The position numbers and the translations under genes were made by a program. Source: Bacteroidales bacterium (GTDB lineage Bacteria; Bacteroidota; Bacteroidia; Bacteroidales; P3). Taken from it: DNA of 64,000 bases. The notes under the pieces are model-generated. The model was not told the DNA's origin, did no database searches, and saw only the letters and a list, made by a program, of their open reading frames with translations. Shown here piece by piece: positions 16,935 through 26,344 of this stretch (its first letter is position 1; the number at the start of each line of letters is the position of its first letter). The stretch lies in NCBI GenBank assembly GCA_017480185.1, contig JAFVBC010000025.1:1-64000 (forward strand), read 5' to 3'.

Positions 16935-17689
16935 ACTGTTGCTGATATTTGAGTGGTAAGTCCGAGAATGCTGTGAGTTTGTACTGCAATATCAATAGCA
17001 AACAGATTTTTGTTCCATCCGATGCCAAAGGTGTATTGTAAGGGGGATGTCAGTAGCCCGCCACGAAGATAAAATCTATTTATTAGTTCGTATTCGCAAC
17101 CCAAATGGAATCTATTTGTGATGTAATGTTCTAATTCTATGATTGTTGTAGTTGATGCCACTGGCTTGTAGCAAAATGAGGCGCGCACGATGTATGGGTG
17201 CTTATCGAGCCAGGGAGCATGTAAGTATAAAAGGTGGATGAGTGTATTATGTGAGGGCTGGCTATAAGCCATCAATCCCAATGATGGGTATCTTTCACTA
17301 TCGTATTTCGGATTGTTTCCTCCAATGTGAAAAAGGTGTATCGAGCCCTCAATGTTTGTTTTGCGTGTTACTTTAACACCAATGCCAGCGGTCATGCTCT
17401 GTTCATGATACGCCGTGTCGCCAAAATGAGAGTAGGATAAATGCGCAGTGGTGTATTTGCTGGTCTTTATATGGGCTTCAAGATTTTTGGTAGATAGTTC
17501 GCGCATTGAGTAATCGGAACGGTAACTAACAGAAAGTGTGGCATGCTCAGTTGGCAATGGCGAGCAATAAATACCTCCTAACGCAACATTGCGAGCCGAA
17601 GTCGGGTAAAGAGGGAACTGTGCCACTGTGCTGATGGATAGCAATAATGTTATGCATAGAATACACCCTCTCTTGTGTGTCATGGTCAT
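16925..17689 (-). CDS. PorV/PorQ-like outer-membrane barrel protein
   Basis: A 254-aa protein. Signal peptide MTMTHKRGCILCITLLLSIS. It is followed by PLYPTSARNVALGGIY, resembling the SAR..ALGG start of PorV/PorQ (FadL-like) barrels linked to T9SS. The rest is strand-rich. The start at 17689 overlaps the wecB stop as ATGA; 15 more codons upstream in frame are unlikely to be used. Together with the HhH barrel it ends the polysaccharide operon. A role in attaching T9SS cargo or polysaccharide at the surface is only an inference. It could simply be an uncharacterised porin-like protein. Confidence 0.6.
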   Translation of the reverse strand: MTMTHKRGCILCITLLLSISTVAQFPLYPTSARNVALGGIYCSPLPTEHATLSVSYRSDYSMRELSTKNLEAHIKTSKYTTAHLSYSHFGDTAYHEQSMTAGIGVKVTRKTNIEGSIHLFHIGGNNPKYDSERYPSLGLMAYSQPSHNTLIHLLYLHAPWLDKHPYIVRASFCYKPVASTTTIIELEHYITNRFHLGCEYELINRFYLRGGLLTSPLQYTFGIGWNKNLFAIDIAVQTHSILGLTTQISATVCL

Positions 17690-18777
17690 CTCTCGTTGCA
17701 ATGACGGAAATACGCCATAATGGTGGCGATACACCTTTGGGCGGCAGTCCCGTCTCCAAACAGTCGGGTGCTCTCTACCTGTTTATTCCATAAAGCTGCA
17801 GTATTGTTCAGTATGCTCTCAACGCACGGCTCGGTAAGTGCAGCTGCCCCCTCTTCAACTATTTCTTTCCATTCTGTTTCTTGACGAAGAATAACGCAGG
17901 GTCTCTGTAAAAAATATGCTTCTTTCTGTAGCCCACCGCTGTCGGTGAGTACAATCTTACTGTATTTTATAAGATTTAAGGTGTCAATATATCCTGTTGG
18001 CTCAATGATTTTTATGCGATGGCTGAGTGTTAATCCTGGCATCTCAGATAGTCTTGCTTTGGTTCGAGGGTGCAGTGGCAAAATAATCGTGCATTCATGA
18101 TCCAATGCAATGGATTCAAGGGCATTGAAAATGGTTTGTAAACGCGTAGCGTTGTCGGTATTAAAGTTTCGGTGAATGGTTGCAAGGGCGTAACATCCAT
18201 CAATAAGGGGACGCTTCGATAAGCGATGAGAATAGCGCAGGACATTATCTAACATTACATCCCCACAATTAACGATTTGTTTATCACTAATACCTTCGCT
18301 CTGTAGGTTATATACTGCTTGCAGGGTCGGGGTAAACAATATATTGGAAACGTGGTCGGTGAGTATGCGATTAATCTCTTCGGGCATATCTTTTCGTAAC
18401 GAACGCAATCCGGCTTCGATGTGAAAAACAGGCACGTTGAGTTTTGATGCTGCCAATGCTCCAGCAAGGGTCGAGTTTGTGTCGCCGTAAACAAGTACTC
18501 CGTCGTAGGAGTTCTCAAGTAGCACACGTTCTATACCCTTCAACATCTCTGCAGTTTGCACTCCATGTGTAGCCGAGCCAACATTCAGATTATACAGAGG
18601 CTGTGTTAATTCAAGTTCGTCAATATAATTCGCCGACATTGCAGGGGCATAGTGCTGACCTGTATTCAGGATGTCTTCTTGCAGAGTATTGTTGGGTAGT
18701 TGTCTGATAGCATGAGATATTGCTGCAGATTTTATAAACTGAGGCCGGGCTCCTATGACAGTTAATATTTTATACAT
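17686..18777 (-). CDS. wecB: UDP-N-acetylglucosamine 2-epimerase (non-hydrolysing)
   Basis: Converts UDP-GlcNAc to UDP-ManNAc, a precursor of ManNAc-derived sugars in surface polysaccharides. It is 363 aa, GT-B fold. Visible: GARPQFIKSAA at the start, Asp99 in GDTNSTLAGA, Glu121 in HIEAGLRS, MPEEINR, His202 in ATIHRNFNTDN, and DSGGLQKEAYFL with the UDP site. The His motif is IHRNFN rather than THRxEN. The start overlaps the deacetylase-like gene by 16 bp, and the stop is coupled by ATGA to the next gene. No dehydrogenase for ManNAcA is seen in the window. Confidence 0.93.
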   Translation of the reverse strand: MYKILTVIGARPQFIKSAAISHAIRQLPNNTLQEDILNTGQHYAPAMSANYIDELELTQPLYNLNVGSATHGVQTAEMLKGIERVLLENSYDGVLVYGDTNSTLAGALAASKLNVPVFHIEAGLRSLRKDMPEEINRILTDHVSNILFTPTLQAVYNLQSEGISDKQIVNCGDVMLDNVLRYSHRLSKRPLIDGCYALATIHRNFNTDNATRLQTIFNALESIALDHECTIILPLHPRTKARLSEMPGLTLSHRIKIIEPTGYIDTLNLIKYSKIVLTDSGGLQKEAYFLQRPCVILRQETEWKEIVEEGAAALTEPCVESILNNTAALWNKQVESTRLFGDGTAAQRCIATIMAYFRHCNER

Positions 18778-19505
18778 ATCAGTGCACGTTTTACTTGGTT
18801 TTTAATGTTTTGAAGTACCAATTCGGCCAGCCATCCAGCCCCCACAGGCATCCATCGTTGTGGATGAGTGTTAATTAGTAGAGAATGATTATGAATTGAA
18901 TGTTGCAATGTGTTGAGAGCCTGTATAATATTTTCGGTAGTATGAAATATCAAACCTTCGTCTTCCCATATTATCTGCATGTTGTTCACCTTGTCGCGGA
19001 TGCTGTATCGCCACCCATTCCAGCATCGACCAGTATCAGTTAGATACAGCGTTTTACTAAAGTCCGTATCAATCATGGAATCGTGAGTAATGCCGAGTGT
19101 GTGGTAATTATAGCGCCTCCATAACTTCTGGTTGTCGTATTTCGAGCGTGGGCTGCCATGAGCACACATTTTTTCCACCGGTGCAATTCTGCGCAAAAAG
19201 TCAAGGTCGCGACAAAACAAATTGTAGGCCGCACTCAAGTCTCCATTGCATTCAGCAAGTGTTTCATAGTGATAGCCAATGTCGTGTCCCAGTTGTGCTA
19301 TCTGTTGTATGGCGGGCTCGCTGTGATAAATATCGTTACGTCTAAAATAGTAGGTGGCCTTTAGCCCCTTTTGATGTTCTATATGGGCTATGCGAATGGC
19401 TCTGTCGGGACGTTGATCAACATCATGACGAAGTTCAAATTTTATGTTGCATGATATTAGTGCATTGCACAACGCCTCATAAGCTTGCGGAGTGAAATCA
19501 ATCAT
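18762..19505 (-). CDS. Polysaccharide deacetylase-like protein
   Basis: A 247-aa protein with the NodB-like TIM-barrel pattern: RHDVDQRP near residue 26 (metal Asp), ATYYFRRND, GHDIGYHYE (His pair region), and INTHPQRW near the end. This variant class lacks the canonical TFDDG and is often found beside sugar-epimerase and glycosyltransferase genes. The predicted role is removal of an acetyl group from a cell-surface sugar or its precursor; no signal peptide is seen, so it would be cytoplasmic. Coupled by ATGA to the acyltransferase upstream. Confidence 0.75.
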   Translation of the reverse strand: MIDFTPQAYEALCNALISCNIKFELRHDVDQRPDRAIRIAHIEHQKGLKATYYFRRNDIYHSEPAIQQIAQLGHDIGYHYETLAECNGDLSAAYNLFCRDLDFLRRIAPVEKMCAHGSPRSKYDNQKLWRRYNYHTLGITHDSMIDTDFSKTLYLTDTGRCWNGWRYSIRDKVNNMQIIWEDEGLIFHTTENIIQALNTLQHSIHNHSLLINTHPQRWMPVGAGWLAELVLQNIKNQVKRALICIKY

Positions 19506-20053
19506 GGCTCAAATGTTTTTATTGTTCGAGCAGGTACACCAGCAACCATAGTGTTAGGTGGCACGTTTTGTGTAACTACTGCCCCAGCACCCACAATGGC
19601 GCCTTCACCCACTTCTATGCCAGGCATGAGTATTGCATTGACTCCAATCCAAGCGTTGCGGTGCACCACTACTGGTGCGACAAACGATTCTGTGCATCTT
19701 TGGTGGTATTCAAGGGGAGTGCTGTGAGCTAATATATAGTTTCCTCCGGCCAGCGAAGCCCCGTCCTCAATTGTGACAAAATAGGGGAAGGGATAGTCTA
19801 TCGTTACGTTTGGGCCAATATGAACGTGTTTACCAATGTTAACACCGCGCCAGCGTTGTAGTTTTATACGCAGCCCATTCCATGCACAACGTCCTGCCCA
19901 AACGTTTAGTAAGTGGTCTTTCCAACGTATAATGCCAAACCACAGCGCACAATGATAGCCGTGTATGCGTGCCGAACGGTGCAAGGTTTTCATCAAACTC
20001 TCACTTTTATAGTTGGGCAATGGCTGTCGTTTTATTTCAAGATAGGCTTTCAT
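19502..20053 (-). CDS. Hexapeptide-repeat acyltransferase (LbH)
   Basis: A 183-aa left-handed beta-helix enzyme. Hexapeptide turns run from about residue 70 (VNIGKHVHIGPNVTI) to about 175 (NAWIGVNAILMPGIEVGEGAIVGAGAVVT), ending in VPPNTMVAGVPARTI. This is the serine acetyltransferase/maltose O-acetyltransferase type; the likely activity is O-acetylation of a sugar. An N-terminal amphipathic stretch (about 25-60) may sit on the membrane. ATGA overlaps connect it to both neighbours. Confidence 0.85.
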   Translation of the reverse strand: MKAYLEIKRQPLPNYKSESLMKTLHRSARIHGYHCALWFGIIRWKDHLLNVWAGRCAWNGLRIKLQRWRGVNIGKHVHIGPNVTIDYPFPYFVTIEDGASLAGGNYILAHSTPLEYHQRCTESFVAPVVVHRNAWIGVNAILMPGIEVGEGAIVGAGAVVTQNVPPNTMVAGVPARTIKTFEP

Positions 20054-21153
20054 TGGTTGTGGGTATTATGGTAGGGGTAATGGTTAAGCATGTCAAAATA
20101 AAAGGCTGTGGTATCTGTTTTCTCAGTGAGCATACGGGCTCGGCGAGTGGCAAATTCTTCTTTTAGATTGGGCATCGATAGCAGATGGTCAATAGTAGTA
20201 TACAACTTGTCGGGTTCATCGGGACGTATTCCAAAAGCAAGTTTGTATCGTTGTTCTAATTCGTTGAGTACACTGATTCGTCCCACAAAGTCGTTGCAGC
20301 GTATAGCCGGCGTACCCAGTACGGCAGCTTCTACCGCCATGCTCTGACTATCGCCTACGTAAATATCAGCAAAATATAGCAAGTGGTGAATGTCGAGCGG
20401 ATTGATATTCATCCTGTAGGGCTCAAATTGCGAGTCAAGGGGGTATTCAGAACTTATAAAAACCCGTCCGTAGTATTTGAGTATATCTATCAGTCTGATG
20501 GCTTGTTCACGACCGAGACCGTGCATGCCAGTATCATGGTGAGCTTGCAATGCCGATAGACGAACAATGAAAAAACGGCTATTATCTGGCACGTAGCGTT
20601 CCATCACCGTGCGGTCGGGCGTGAAATGAGATGGATGCAGGTACGCCAATTTCTGATAGCCATCGTATGCTCTTTTCTTCTTAATCCATCGGCCAGCATC
20701 GGTAACCTTGGGACATACAAGGTCGGTGTAGAATGGGAAATAGATTTGAGCGTAGAGTTTGATTACGTCATAGTCGTCGTCGAAAAACTCGAACCTCGGC
20801 AACCCAAACCACCATCCCACATAAGCCAATACACCGTCGCTTCCAAGCAACATGTCGGGGCGCTCTCGGCGTACAATATCTGCCACCTCTTTTACACGGT
20901 GCGCTACGGCAGCAGCCAGCTGGAAGTGTCCGTGCCCATTGGGACGAGGACATAAACCAATATAGTCCCACCCTGCTTCACGGCAAAGCTGCTCTGCAAT
21001 ATCTTTTGGACGCACCACGACCACCACTTTATCGCCCTGTTGTTGCAACATCCTGATTAAGTTTTTGAACAGGTGGAAATGAGCCGGATGGCTAATCATG
21101 AACAAGTATTTTCGTTTCCCGACAGGTGGTAATTGGTGGAGCTTTTTCGACAT
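20050..21153 (-). CDS. DUF354-family GT-B-like protein
   Basis: A 367-aa protein whose fold resembles UDP-GlcNAc 2-epimerase/GT-B enzymes. The start region YLFMISHPAHFHLFKNLIRML is the DUF354 hallmark. Later come LLGSDGVLAYVGWW, FEFFDDDYDVIK and ADIYVGDSQSMAVEAAVLGTPAIR, a nucleotide-binding C-terminal half. Its biochemical activity is unproven; a glycosyltransferase-like role is inferred from fold and context. It is separated from the aminotransferase upstream by 65 bp with no recognisable promoter. Confidence 0.8.
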   Translation of the reverse strand: MSKKLHQLPPVGKRKYLFMISHPAHFHLFKNLIRMLQQQGDKVVVVVRPKDIAEQLCREAGWDYIGLCPRPNGHGHFQLAAAVAHRVKEVADIVRRERPDMLLGSDGVLAYVGWWFGLPRFEFFDDDYDVIKLYAQIYFPFYTDLVCPKVTDAGRWIKKKRAYDGYQKLAYLHPSHFTPDRTVMERYVPDNSRFFIVRLSALQAHHDTGMHGLGREQAIRLIDILKYYGRVFISSEYPLDSQFEPYRMNINPLDIHHLLYFADIYVGDSQSMAVEAAVLGTPAIRCNDFVGRISVLNELEQRYKLAFGIRPDEPDKLYTTIDHLLSMPNLKEEFATRRARMLTEKTDTTAFYFDMLNHYPYHNTHNQ

Positions 21154-21218
21154 ATTTATGTTTGTACTACTTTTTTGGGGGGTAAGGAATGGTGTAAGAT
21201 AAGGACGTTAATTGATAA

Positions 21219-22301
21219 CTATCTTATAGAGGTATTAACCTCATTCCATGATATATATGTGGGTATGGCAAGTAAATGATGAGAGAGCCATTCGCTTGTT
21301 GTACATTCGGAGGATACCTGTCCGTAGCGTTGATTCCACTCTACACTTTGGCCAAAGTGTGTTGCGCTATCAACACCCATCTTTCTTAAAGCGAGGCGTA
21401 GTTTTACAGGATTATCACATAAGTAGATATCCATGAAATGATTGCCACTATTGTGGCTGACAAAATGTGCGTCTGGTGCAATGCGTTGTACTATACTTTG
21501 AGCCACTATGCTGTTTTTGCCACGACGGTGCACTTGTTGAGGTAGGCTTTTTACTGCTTTGTCAAGCAATCTTCTCGTTATGCGACTCATTTGTCGTGGC
21601 TTGTATTCTGATTGCATGATTTTTGCATATCTTTTTTTGCGCGATGCTATGCGATGTGTAAATAGGGTATAAACAAAGGGAGTGTAGGCTACAGCATATA
21701 CGATGCTTTTTAACATGAGCATCATTTCTTGAAAGGCGGTGTAGCAGGGCAGTATGTTGTATATAGTGTCAATAGAGTCTGCGTATTGGCTGTTATTGCA
21801 CACCAGTATTCCGCCATCGGCTATTGACGGGAGTTTTCCTCGTCCAACGGAATATATTGCCATGTCGCCACTTTGGCCACAGGTGGTTATTCCTGCTGCG
21901 TGGGCACAATCTTCGATAATTGGGATTGAGGGACACGCTTTTCTTATCTCTCTGACATCGTTCTCAAGTCCGAAAAGATGGCTGACAATCAGAGCTTGTA
22001 TTTGTGGTGTTTTTTGCTTGAGGTGAGCAATATCTATGCGAAGGTTTTTCGTGACATCTATAAACACTGGTTGTAGCCCGGCTGCTGCCACCATATCGGC
22101 CACGCTGTGGCAGTTGTAGGCCATCACTCCCACCATGCTTCCTGGGCTTAATTTCAATGCTTGTAGAGCCAAGTATATTGCACTTCGTCCACTATCAAGT
22201 AACCACGATTGTTTGTCGCCGAACTCGTTGTCTTTCACTTTGCTCTTGCTGTGATAGCCAAACTTTGGAAATACTACTTCAATACGTGGCTTAATAATCA
22301 T
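21219..22301 (-). CDS. DegT/DnrJ/EryC1-type sugar aminotransferase
   Basis: PLP-dependent enzyme of 360 aa that would aminate a keto-sugar nucleotide. Visible: LLDSGRSAIYLAL near residue 34, Asp131 in IIEDCAHAAG (pairs with the pyridine nitrogen), and Lys156 in YSVGRGKLPSIADGG (Schiff-base lysine). The region about 190-225 is more hydrophobic than usual for the family. The usual partner (4,6-dehydratase or oxidase) is not in the window. The stop of the FemAB-like gene is one base upstream of the ATG. Confidence 0.82.
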   Translation of the reverse strand: MIIKPRIEVVFPKFGYHSKSKVKDNEFGDKQSWLLDSGRSAIYLALQALKLSPGSMVGVMAYNCHSVADMVAAAGLQPVFIDVTKNLRIDIAHLKQKTPQIQALIVSHLFGLENDVREIRKACPSIPIIEDCAHAAGITTCGQSGDMAIYSVGRGKLPSIADGGILVCNNSQYADSIDTIYNILPCYTAFQEMMLMLKSIVYAVAYTPFVYTLFTHRIASRKKRYAKIMQSEYKPRQMSRITRRLLDKAVKSLPQQVHRRGKNSIVAQSIVQRIAPDAHFVSHNSGNHFMDIYLCDNPVKLRLALRKMGVDSATHFGQSVEWNQRYGQVSSECTTSEWLSHHLLAIPTYISWNEVNTSIR

Positions 22302-22302
22302 A

Positions 22303-23301
22303 TTACATGTGTTTTATGATGCTTATTGCCATACGTCCAATGTTGTAAAGAAGAGGCCTGTTTATGTGTAAATATCGGCCATGCTGTACTAAACTACCAC
22401 CAAATTGGGCTTTGAAATCACGTACACCGTAAGCCTCGTTGGGGCGACCTGCCCCCATCATGTCGTATCGACTGCAACCTTCGGCCATTACTCGCATTAT
22501 AGAAGCATATGTGGCTACACAAGATGAGTGTATCTTGTTGCTTATTTGATTGTTGCCACAGGCAAACCATTCGTAGGCTGTTTTCCCCTCAAGCACCATG
22601 CAAAGTGTGCCTCCAACAATATCACCCTCGTACTCTATTAGGGTATAGCGTGCGGTGGGTTCGTTGTTTAGAGCAAGAAAAAATGAGAGCGGGAAGAGTG
22701 GGGTTTTTACTTTTGTGTGGTAAAGATGTTGGAGGATTGTATACCAGGCGGTTACTTGCTCATTGGTTGGTTGGGTTATCACTGTAGCTCCTTCGCTAAA
22801 GGAGGTGCGCACTTTACGACGTAGCTTCTTGCTCATTTGTGATTCTACAAGAGTGGGGCTACTGGTGTCTATATGGAAATTTAGGTGTGGCGCGTAGGTA
22901 AAGTGCGCTTGGCTAAACGCTTCATTCCATGTGGAATAGTCGCTAAAGTTGCGAGTTTCTATATATATGCATTCTCTTTTCAGCGAGTTGATTAGTGTGG
23001 AGAGCAGTGAGGCAACCTCATATTGTTCAATGTCGTTTGCAAGTAGAGGGCCTCCCATTATTATTGCTCGGCGAGAAAGTCTTCGTTTAATTCCCGAATA
23101 GTCGTTGGTAAGGTAGCCAGACACTATTGCCTTAAGGCTTCCATTGCGAGAATAAGCAAATATAAAAGGCTCAATATAAGGTTTTTGTGATGAGAAGAAC
23201 CGATAGGCTGCAAACGATTGATGCCACGAGGCTGTTGATGAGTTCGTCAACAGTTCGTCCCATTGGGTGGGATCTATGCGCTCAATGTTGGATGTTATCA
23301 T
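22303..23301 (-). CDS. FemAB/GNAT-like acyltransferase
   Basis: A 332-aa protein from the ATG at 23301 (13 further upstream codons are in frame but overlap the glycosyltransferase by 59 bp). The FemAB/BioF2-type acetyltransferase pattern: SRNGSLKAIVSGYLTN in the first half, RRKVRTSFSEGATVI, then YEGDIVGGTLCMVLEGKTAYEWFACGN and MGAGRPNEAYGVRDFKAQFGG. Members transfer acyl or aminoacyl groups, often in exopolysaccharide loci. A role in decorating an amino sugar, perhaps the product of the adjacent aminotransferase, is inferred. Confidence 0.78.
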   Translation of the reverse strand: MITSNIERIDPTQWDELLTNSSTASWHQSFAAYRFFSSQKPYIEPFIFAYSRNGSLKAIVSGYLTNDYSGIKRRLSRRAIIMGGPLLANDIEQYEVASLLSTLINSLKRECIYIETRNFSDYSTWNEAFSQAHFTYAPHLNFHIDTSSPTLVESQMSKKLRRKVRTSFSEGATVITQPTNEQVTAWYTILQHLYHTKVKTPLFPLSFFLALNNEPTARYTLIEYEGDIVGGTLCMVLEGKTAYEWFACGNNQISNKIHSSCVATYASIMRVMAEGCSRYDMMGAGRPNEAYGVRDFKAQFGGSLVQHGRYLHINRPLLYNIGRMAISIIKHM

Positions 23302-24220
23302 TGATTGCTTGTTGGAATATTCGGCAAAGGCTTTGAGCAACTGCTTCGTTAGTTAATCCGTTCTTTATCAATTTTTCGCGTCCGTTAGAGCGTTGGTTGT
23401 TTTTCAAAACCTTTCGTAGCAATGAGGTAAGTTCGGTTGAACTGCGTGTGGCGGAAACATAGTTATTCCCTGTGTCGGCTATTTGCTTGCGTACGTCGCC
23501 CACATCAACGCTCACTATTGGGCATCCTACCGCCATGGCCTCTTTCACAACCTGAGGGCTCCCTTCGTGCTTTGATGTCAGCAACAGCACATCGGCGGCG
23601 TTCAACAATAGAGCCACCTCTGCGCGGCTGTAATTATTTAGTTCTATGAGGCATACGTTGCTATCGTTTAGCCCAGCTACAGCCTCTTTGGCAAGGTTGG
23701 GGCTTTTTACGGCGTTGGTATATGAACTGGCGAAGAGTACAATGTGATGTTTGCTGTCGAGCCCTAATCTCTTTCTTGCTTCGGTTTTATCTATCGGGTA
23801 AAACAGGGTGGTATCTACTCCACAGGGTTGCACGTATGCCCGTCTACGATACCGAACCATATGGAGTAAAGCATCTGATACGAAGATATTTGCAACAGAA
23901 AACCATATACTTATCTTCGACAATTGGCGTATGTGCCAGTCGTTTATGTCGCTTCCGTGGTAAGTGGTAATTACTGGTACGCCTCGTTGCATGTTGCACA
24001 ACAGCCCACATAGGCCGTAATGAGCGTGCATTAAGTCGGGGGCTACGGCTTGTAGTGCCTTTTTCAAGGGTTTGATATTGTGAAGGTAACCACCAATGCC
24101 ACGTCCCTTTACTGCAAAAGTAGTTACGTCTACGCCTTGTTGACGCAGGGCATCAACCTGCTCTTGCACAAATGGAGCAAACCCATGCCGACCGTATTTA
24201 GCCACCACCATTACTTTCAT
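23282..24220 (-). CDS. Glycosyltransferase family 4
   Basis: A 312-aa GT-B enzyme. Start MKVMVVAKYGRHGFAPFVQEQ at 24220, chosen because it makes an ATGA overlap with the membrane protein gene upstream and fits the family; 24 extra upstream codons are unlike it. ITTYHGSDIND marks the N-terminal domain. SKHEGSPQVVKEAMAVGCPIVS is the EX7E donor-binding motif. It should add one sugar to the growing lipid-linked glycan at the inner membrane. Confidence 0.9.
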   Translation of the reverse strand: MKVMVVAKYGRHGFAPFVQEQVDALRQQGVDVTTFAVKGRGIGGYLHNIKPLKKALQAVAPDLMHAHYGLCGLLCNMQRGVPVITTYHGSDINDWHIRQLSKISIWFSVANIFVSDALLHMVRYRRRAYVQPCGVDTTLFYPIDKTEARKRLGLDSKHHIVLFASSYTNAVKSPNLAKEAVAGLNDSNVCLIELNNYSRAEVALLLNAADVLLLTSKHEGSPQVVKEAMAVGCPIVSVDVGDVRKQIADTGNNYVSATRSSTELTSLLRKVLKNNQRSNGREKLIKNGLTNEAVAQSLCRIFQQAINDNIQH

Positions 24221-25620
24221 AGCAGGTTTCTTGTGCCAAGTTTGAAAAACACCCACCCCAACGACATTAGGGGTACTATGTAGTACCACCACTTTATGTA
24301 ACGATAGTTCTTGGCGTTTAGTTGTTGTATACCTTCGGCCGTCATAATTAGCAATATAGGTAGGGCGGGCAGCACAAAACGTTCACTGTTAGCGAATCCG
24401 CTTAGGGATATTATGCCAAGGTAGATAAATGTAAATGCACCGATCAGTACCATGCTGCGCCAACGTTTGTTGACAAACAAGGCAGAAAAGATGGCTAGAA
24501 GTACAAATCCACCAAAGAAATTTCGCACATAGTTACCTCCCGAAACTACCTGCTGGTTGTATTGTTGGTCGACATCAACCATTGTGGGGAATGGCATGAA
24601 AAGCATGAGTGGCGCCATTGTAACACCAGTGGCGTATTTTGCCCAGCCATAGCCGCTGTTTACTTGATAGTCTCGTTTTTGCATCTGATTCTCAAAGCGC
24701 CCTTGCCATGTGTGTTCCACCTCGTTAAGTATAGTTCCGCCAGACAGTGCAGATAAGGAAAGGGCTATCCATATGATAAGGATTATGCGCCTACGTTTCC
24801 CAACGTAGGCTTTGTCGCTAAACAGAAGTGCGGATGCGAAGGCAAACAAGGCTGCAATGCCCAGCACGGTGCGAAAGGTGAAAAGGCTTATAGCAAAGAA
24901 AATGGCCAGCACAATGTTGAAAACGTTCAATGTGGCGTTGCGGAGCACGCGGTCGGCTTGGTCGAGGAAAGCTATAAGGCAAAATATCATTATGGTCTCT
25001 TTCAGATGCAGACCACAATAGTAGATTAGGTTGGGCATAAAGCACGCCAACGTGGTGGCAATGCGTGCGCCGTTTTCTCCGATGTTGCGTTTTGCAAGGG
25101 GGTATAGAAAGAGTAGTGTGGCTGCACTGAATGCTGATTTTACTATGCGAGCCGGAATGATGTAGTAGCCAGTGATGCGGCTGAGGAGTGAGAGTAGGAA
25201 GATATAGCCCGAGTCCGAAACTCCTGCGGATTCGAGAAAAAGTATGCGAAAAGCCTCGCCGATAGGTAGGGTGGAGAACCCAATTCCTTGTTCGTAGTAG
25301 CCCACGGCATCGGCAGTCTCAAATTCGAACGGAATGCCTGTCTTTGCAATATAGAAATAGTAGCTAAACAACACCCACGCCACGCGTAACAAGAATGCAG
25401 TGAGTGTGATATATAATAGAAATCTACGTTCTGGTAGGCTTGCCCACCGCCGACTGCATTGCGAGGCTCCTACAAAAAATAGTACCACCCACATAATGCC
25501 TATGGCCATGAATTGCCACGACATGGCAAAGTTGCGATACAGCAGACTTACTGCGGCCAACGTGCCGAGGTAGATATATATAGCCGTATTGGCTATCTTT
25601 GGTGGAAAATGGTCAATCAT
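24217..25620 (-). CDS. Polytopic membrane protein, GT-C/GT39-like
   Basis: A 467-aa integral membrane protein with about 11-12 hydrophobic segments. A periplasmic-type loop near residues 105-140 contains FETADAVGYYEQG, similar to the acidic first loop of GT-C enzymes. YCGLHLKETIMIF lies near residue 210, and a second hydrophilic loop (about 300-345) is rich in Gln, Asn and Tyr. It could be a lipid-linked-sugar glycosyltransferase or a polymerase-like protein; sequence alone does not decide. Upstream and downstream genes are 4 bp apart or overlapping. Confidence 0.6.
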   Translation of the reverse strand: MIDHFPPKIANTAIYIYLGTLAAVSLLYRNFAMSWQFMAIGIMWVVLFFVGASQCSRRWASLPERRFLLYITLTAFLLRVAWVLFSYYFYIAKTGIPFEFETADAVGYYEQGIGFSTLPIGEAFRILFLESAGVSDSGYIFLLSLLSRITGYYIIPARIVKSAFSAATLLFLYPLAKRNIGENGARIATTLACFMPNLIYYCGLHLKETIMIFCLIAFLDQADRVLRNATLNVFNIVLAIFFAISLFTFRTVLGIAALFAFASALLFSDKAYVGKRRRIILIIWIALSLSALSGGTILNEVEHTWQGRFENQMQKRDYQVNSGYGWAKYATGVTMAPLMLFMPFPTMVDVDQQYNQQVVSGGNYVRNFFGGFVLLAIFSALFVNKRWRSMVLIGAFTFIYLGIISLSGFANSERFVLPALPILLIMTAEGIQQLNAKNYRYIKWWYYIVPLMSLGWVFFKLGTRNLL

Positions 25621-25624
25621 CGGC

Positions 25625-26344
25625 TCATCCCAAAAGTTTTCTTTTCAGTTTAATAAGGCGCGTCATATTTCGCTGCCCCACCATTTGCCTTATAGTCTCT
25701 TTCCATCCGTTGTTGTTGCTGTGCCACGAGCCCAGATTGGTGTGTTCGGCAAAGGTGTGTTCGGTTGGGCGATACTCGCCTGTTGTGAGGTGGGGCGAGA
25801 AATATTCAACGGGATAGATATGCAGGTCTTTATAGTCTTGTTCCTTGCCATTTTGAATAAAACCGTGTTGACTCATGTGTGCCGATAGGCGTTGCACGTT
25901 GGTTGTGAGGTCGAAACGTCCGTCGGGGAGGGCAAAGTGCAAATCGTCGTAAAGGTGTAGCATTTCGTCAATCCATTGGCCATGCGCCTCGCTGCCAATC
26001 ACTGCAGCGCGTAGTGGCAAATGTTTGCTGCCTTCAAAACCCGCAAAGGCATGATGATGCATCAAGGGCGCGAACGATTGTAGCACGCAAAAGTCGACAT
26101 CTAAATACACCCCTCCGTAGTTGCTCAACACCCACAGCCGCACATAGTCGCTCACAAAGGCATACTTTTCGGCGGCGTAAGCTTCGGCTGTGTAGGGCAC
26201 CCTTTGTGGGTCGAAGTTGCCCTCGTCCCATCGTTGCAGTCGCCATGTGGGCATGTGCTCCTGCCATGTGGCAATGCATTGCTGTGCCAATGGGGGTAGA
26301 GGCTTGTGCCCAAACCAGCAGTAGTGGAGCGTTTGTGGAATCAT
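25625..26344 (-). CDS. GT32-family glycosyltransferase
   Basis: A 239-aa protein starting MIPQTLHYCWFGHKPLPP, the OCH1/capsular GT32 opening. It contains KYAFVSDYVRLWVLSNYGGVYLDVDF, in which DVD is the metal-binding DXD. The C-terminal part (LGSWHSNNNGW) holds the usual His-Ser/Trp region. It uses a nucleotide-sugar donor. It is a distant paralogue of the GT32 at 36567-37346. ATGA overlap with the upstream GT2 gene. Confidence 0.9.
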   Translation of the reverse strand: MIPQTLHYCWFGHKPLPPLAQQCIATWQEHMPTWRLQRWDEGNFDPQRVPYTAEAYAAEKYAFVSDYVRLWVLSNYGGVYLDVDFCVLQSFAPLMHHHAFAGFEGSKHLPLRAAVIGSEAHGQWIDEMLHLYDDLHFALPDGRFDLTTNVQRLSAHMSQHGFIQNGKEQDYKDLHIYPVEYFSPHLTTGEYRPTEHTFAEHTNLGSWHSNNNGWKETIRQMVGQRNMTRLIKLKRKLLG

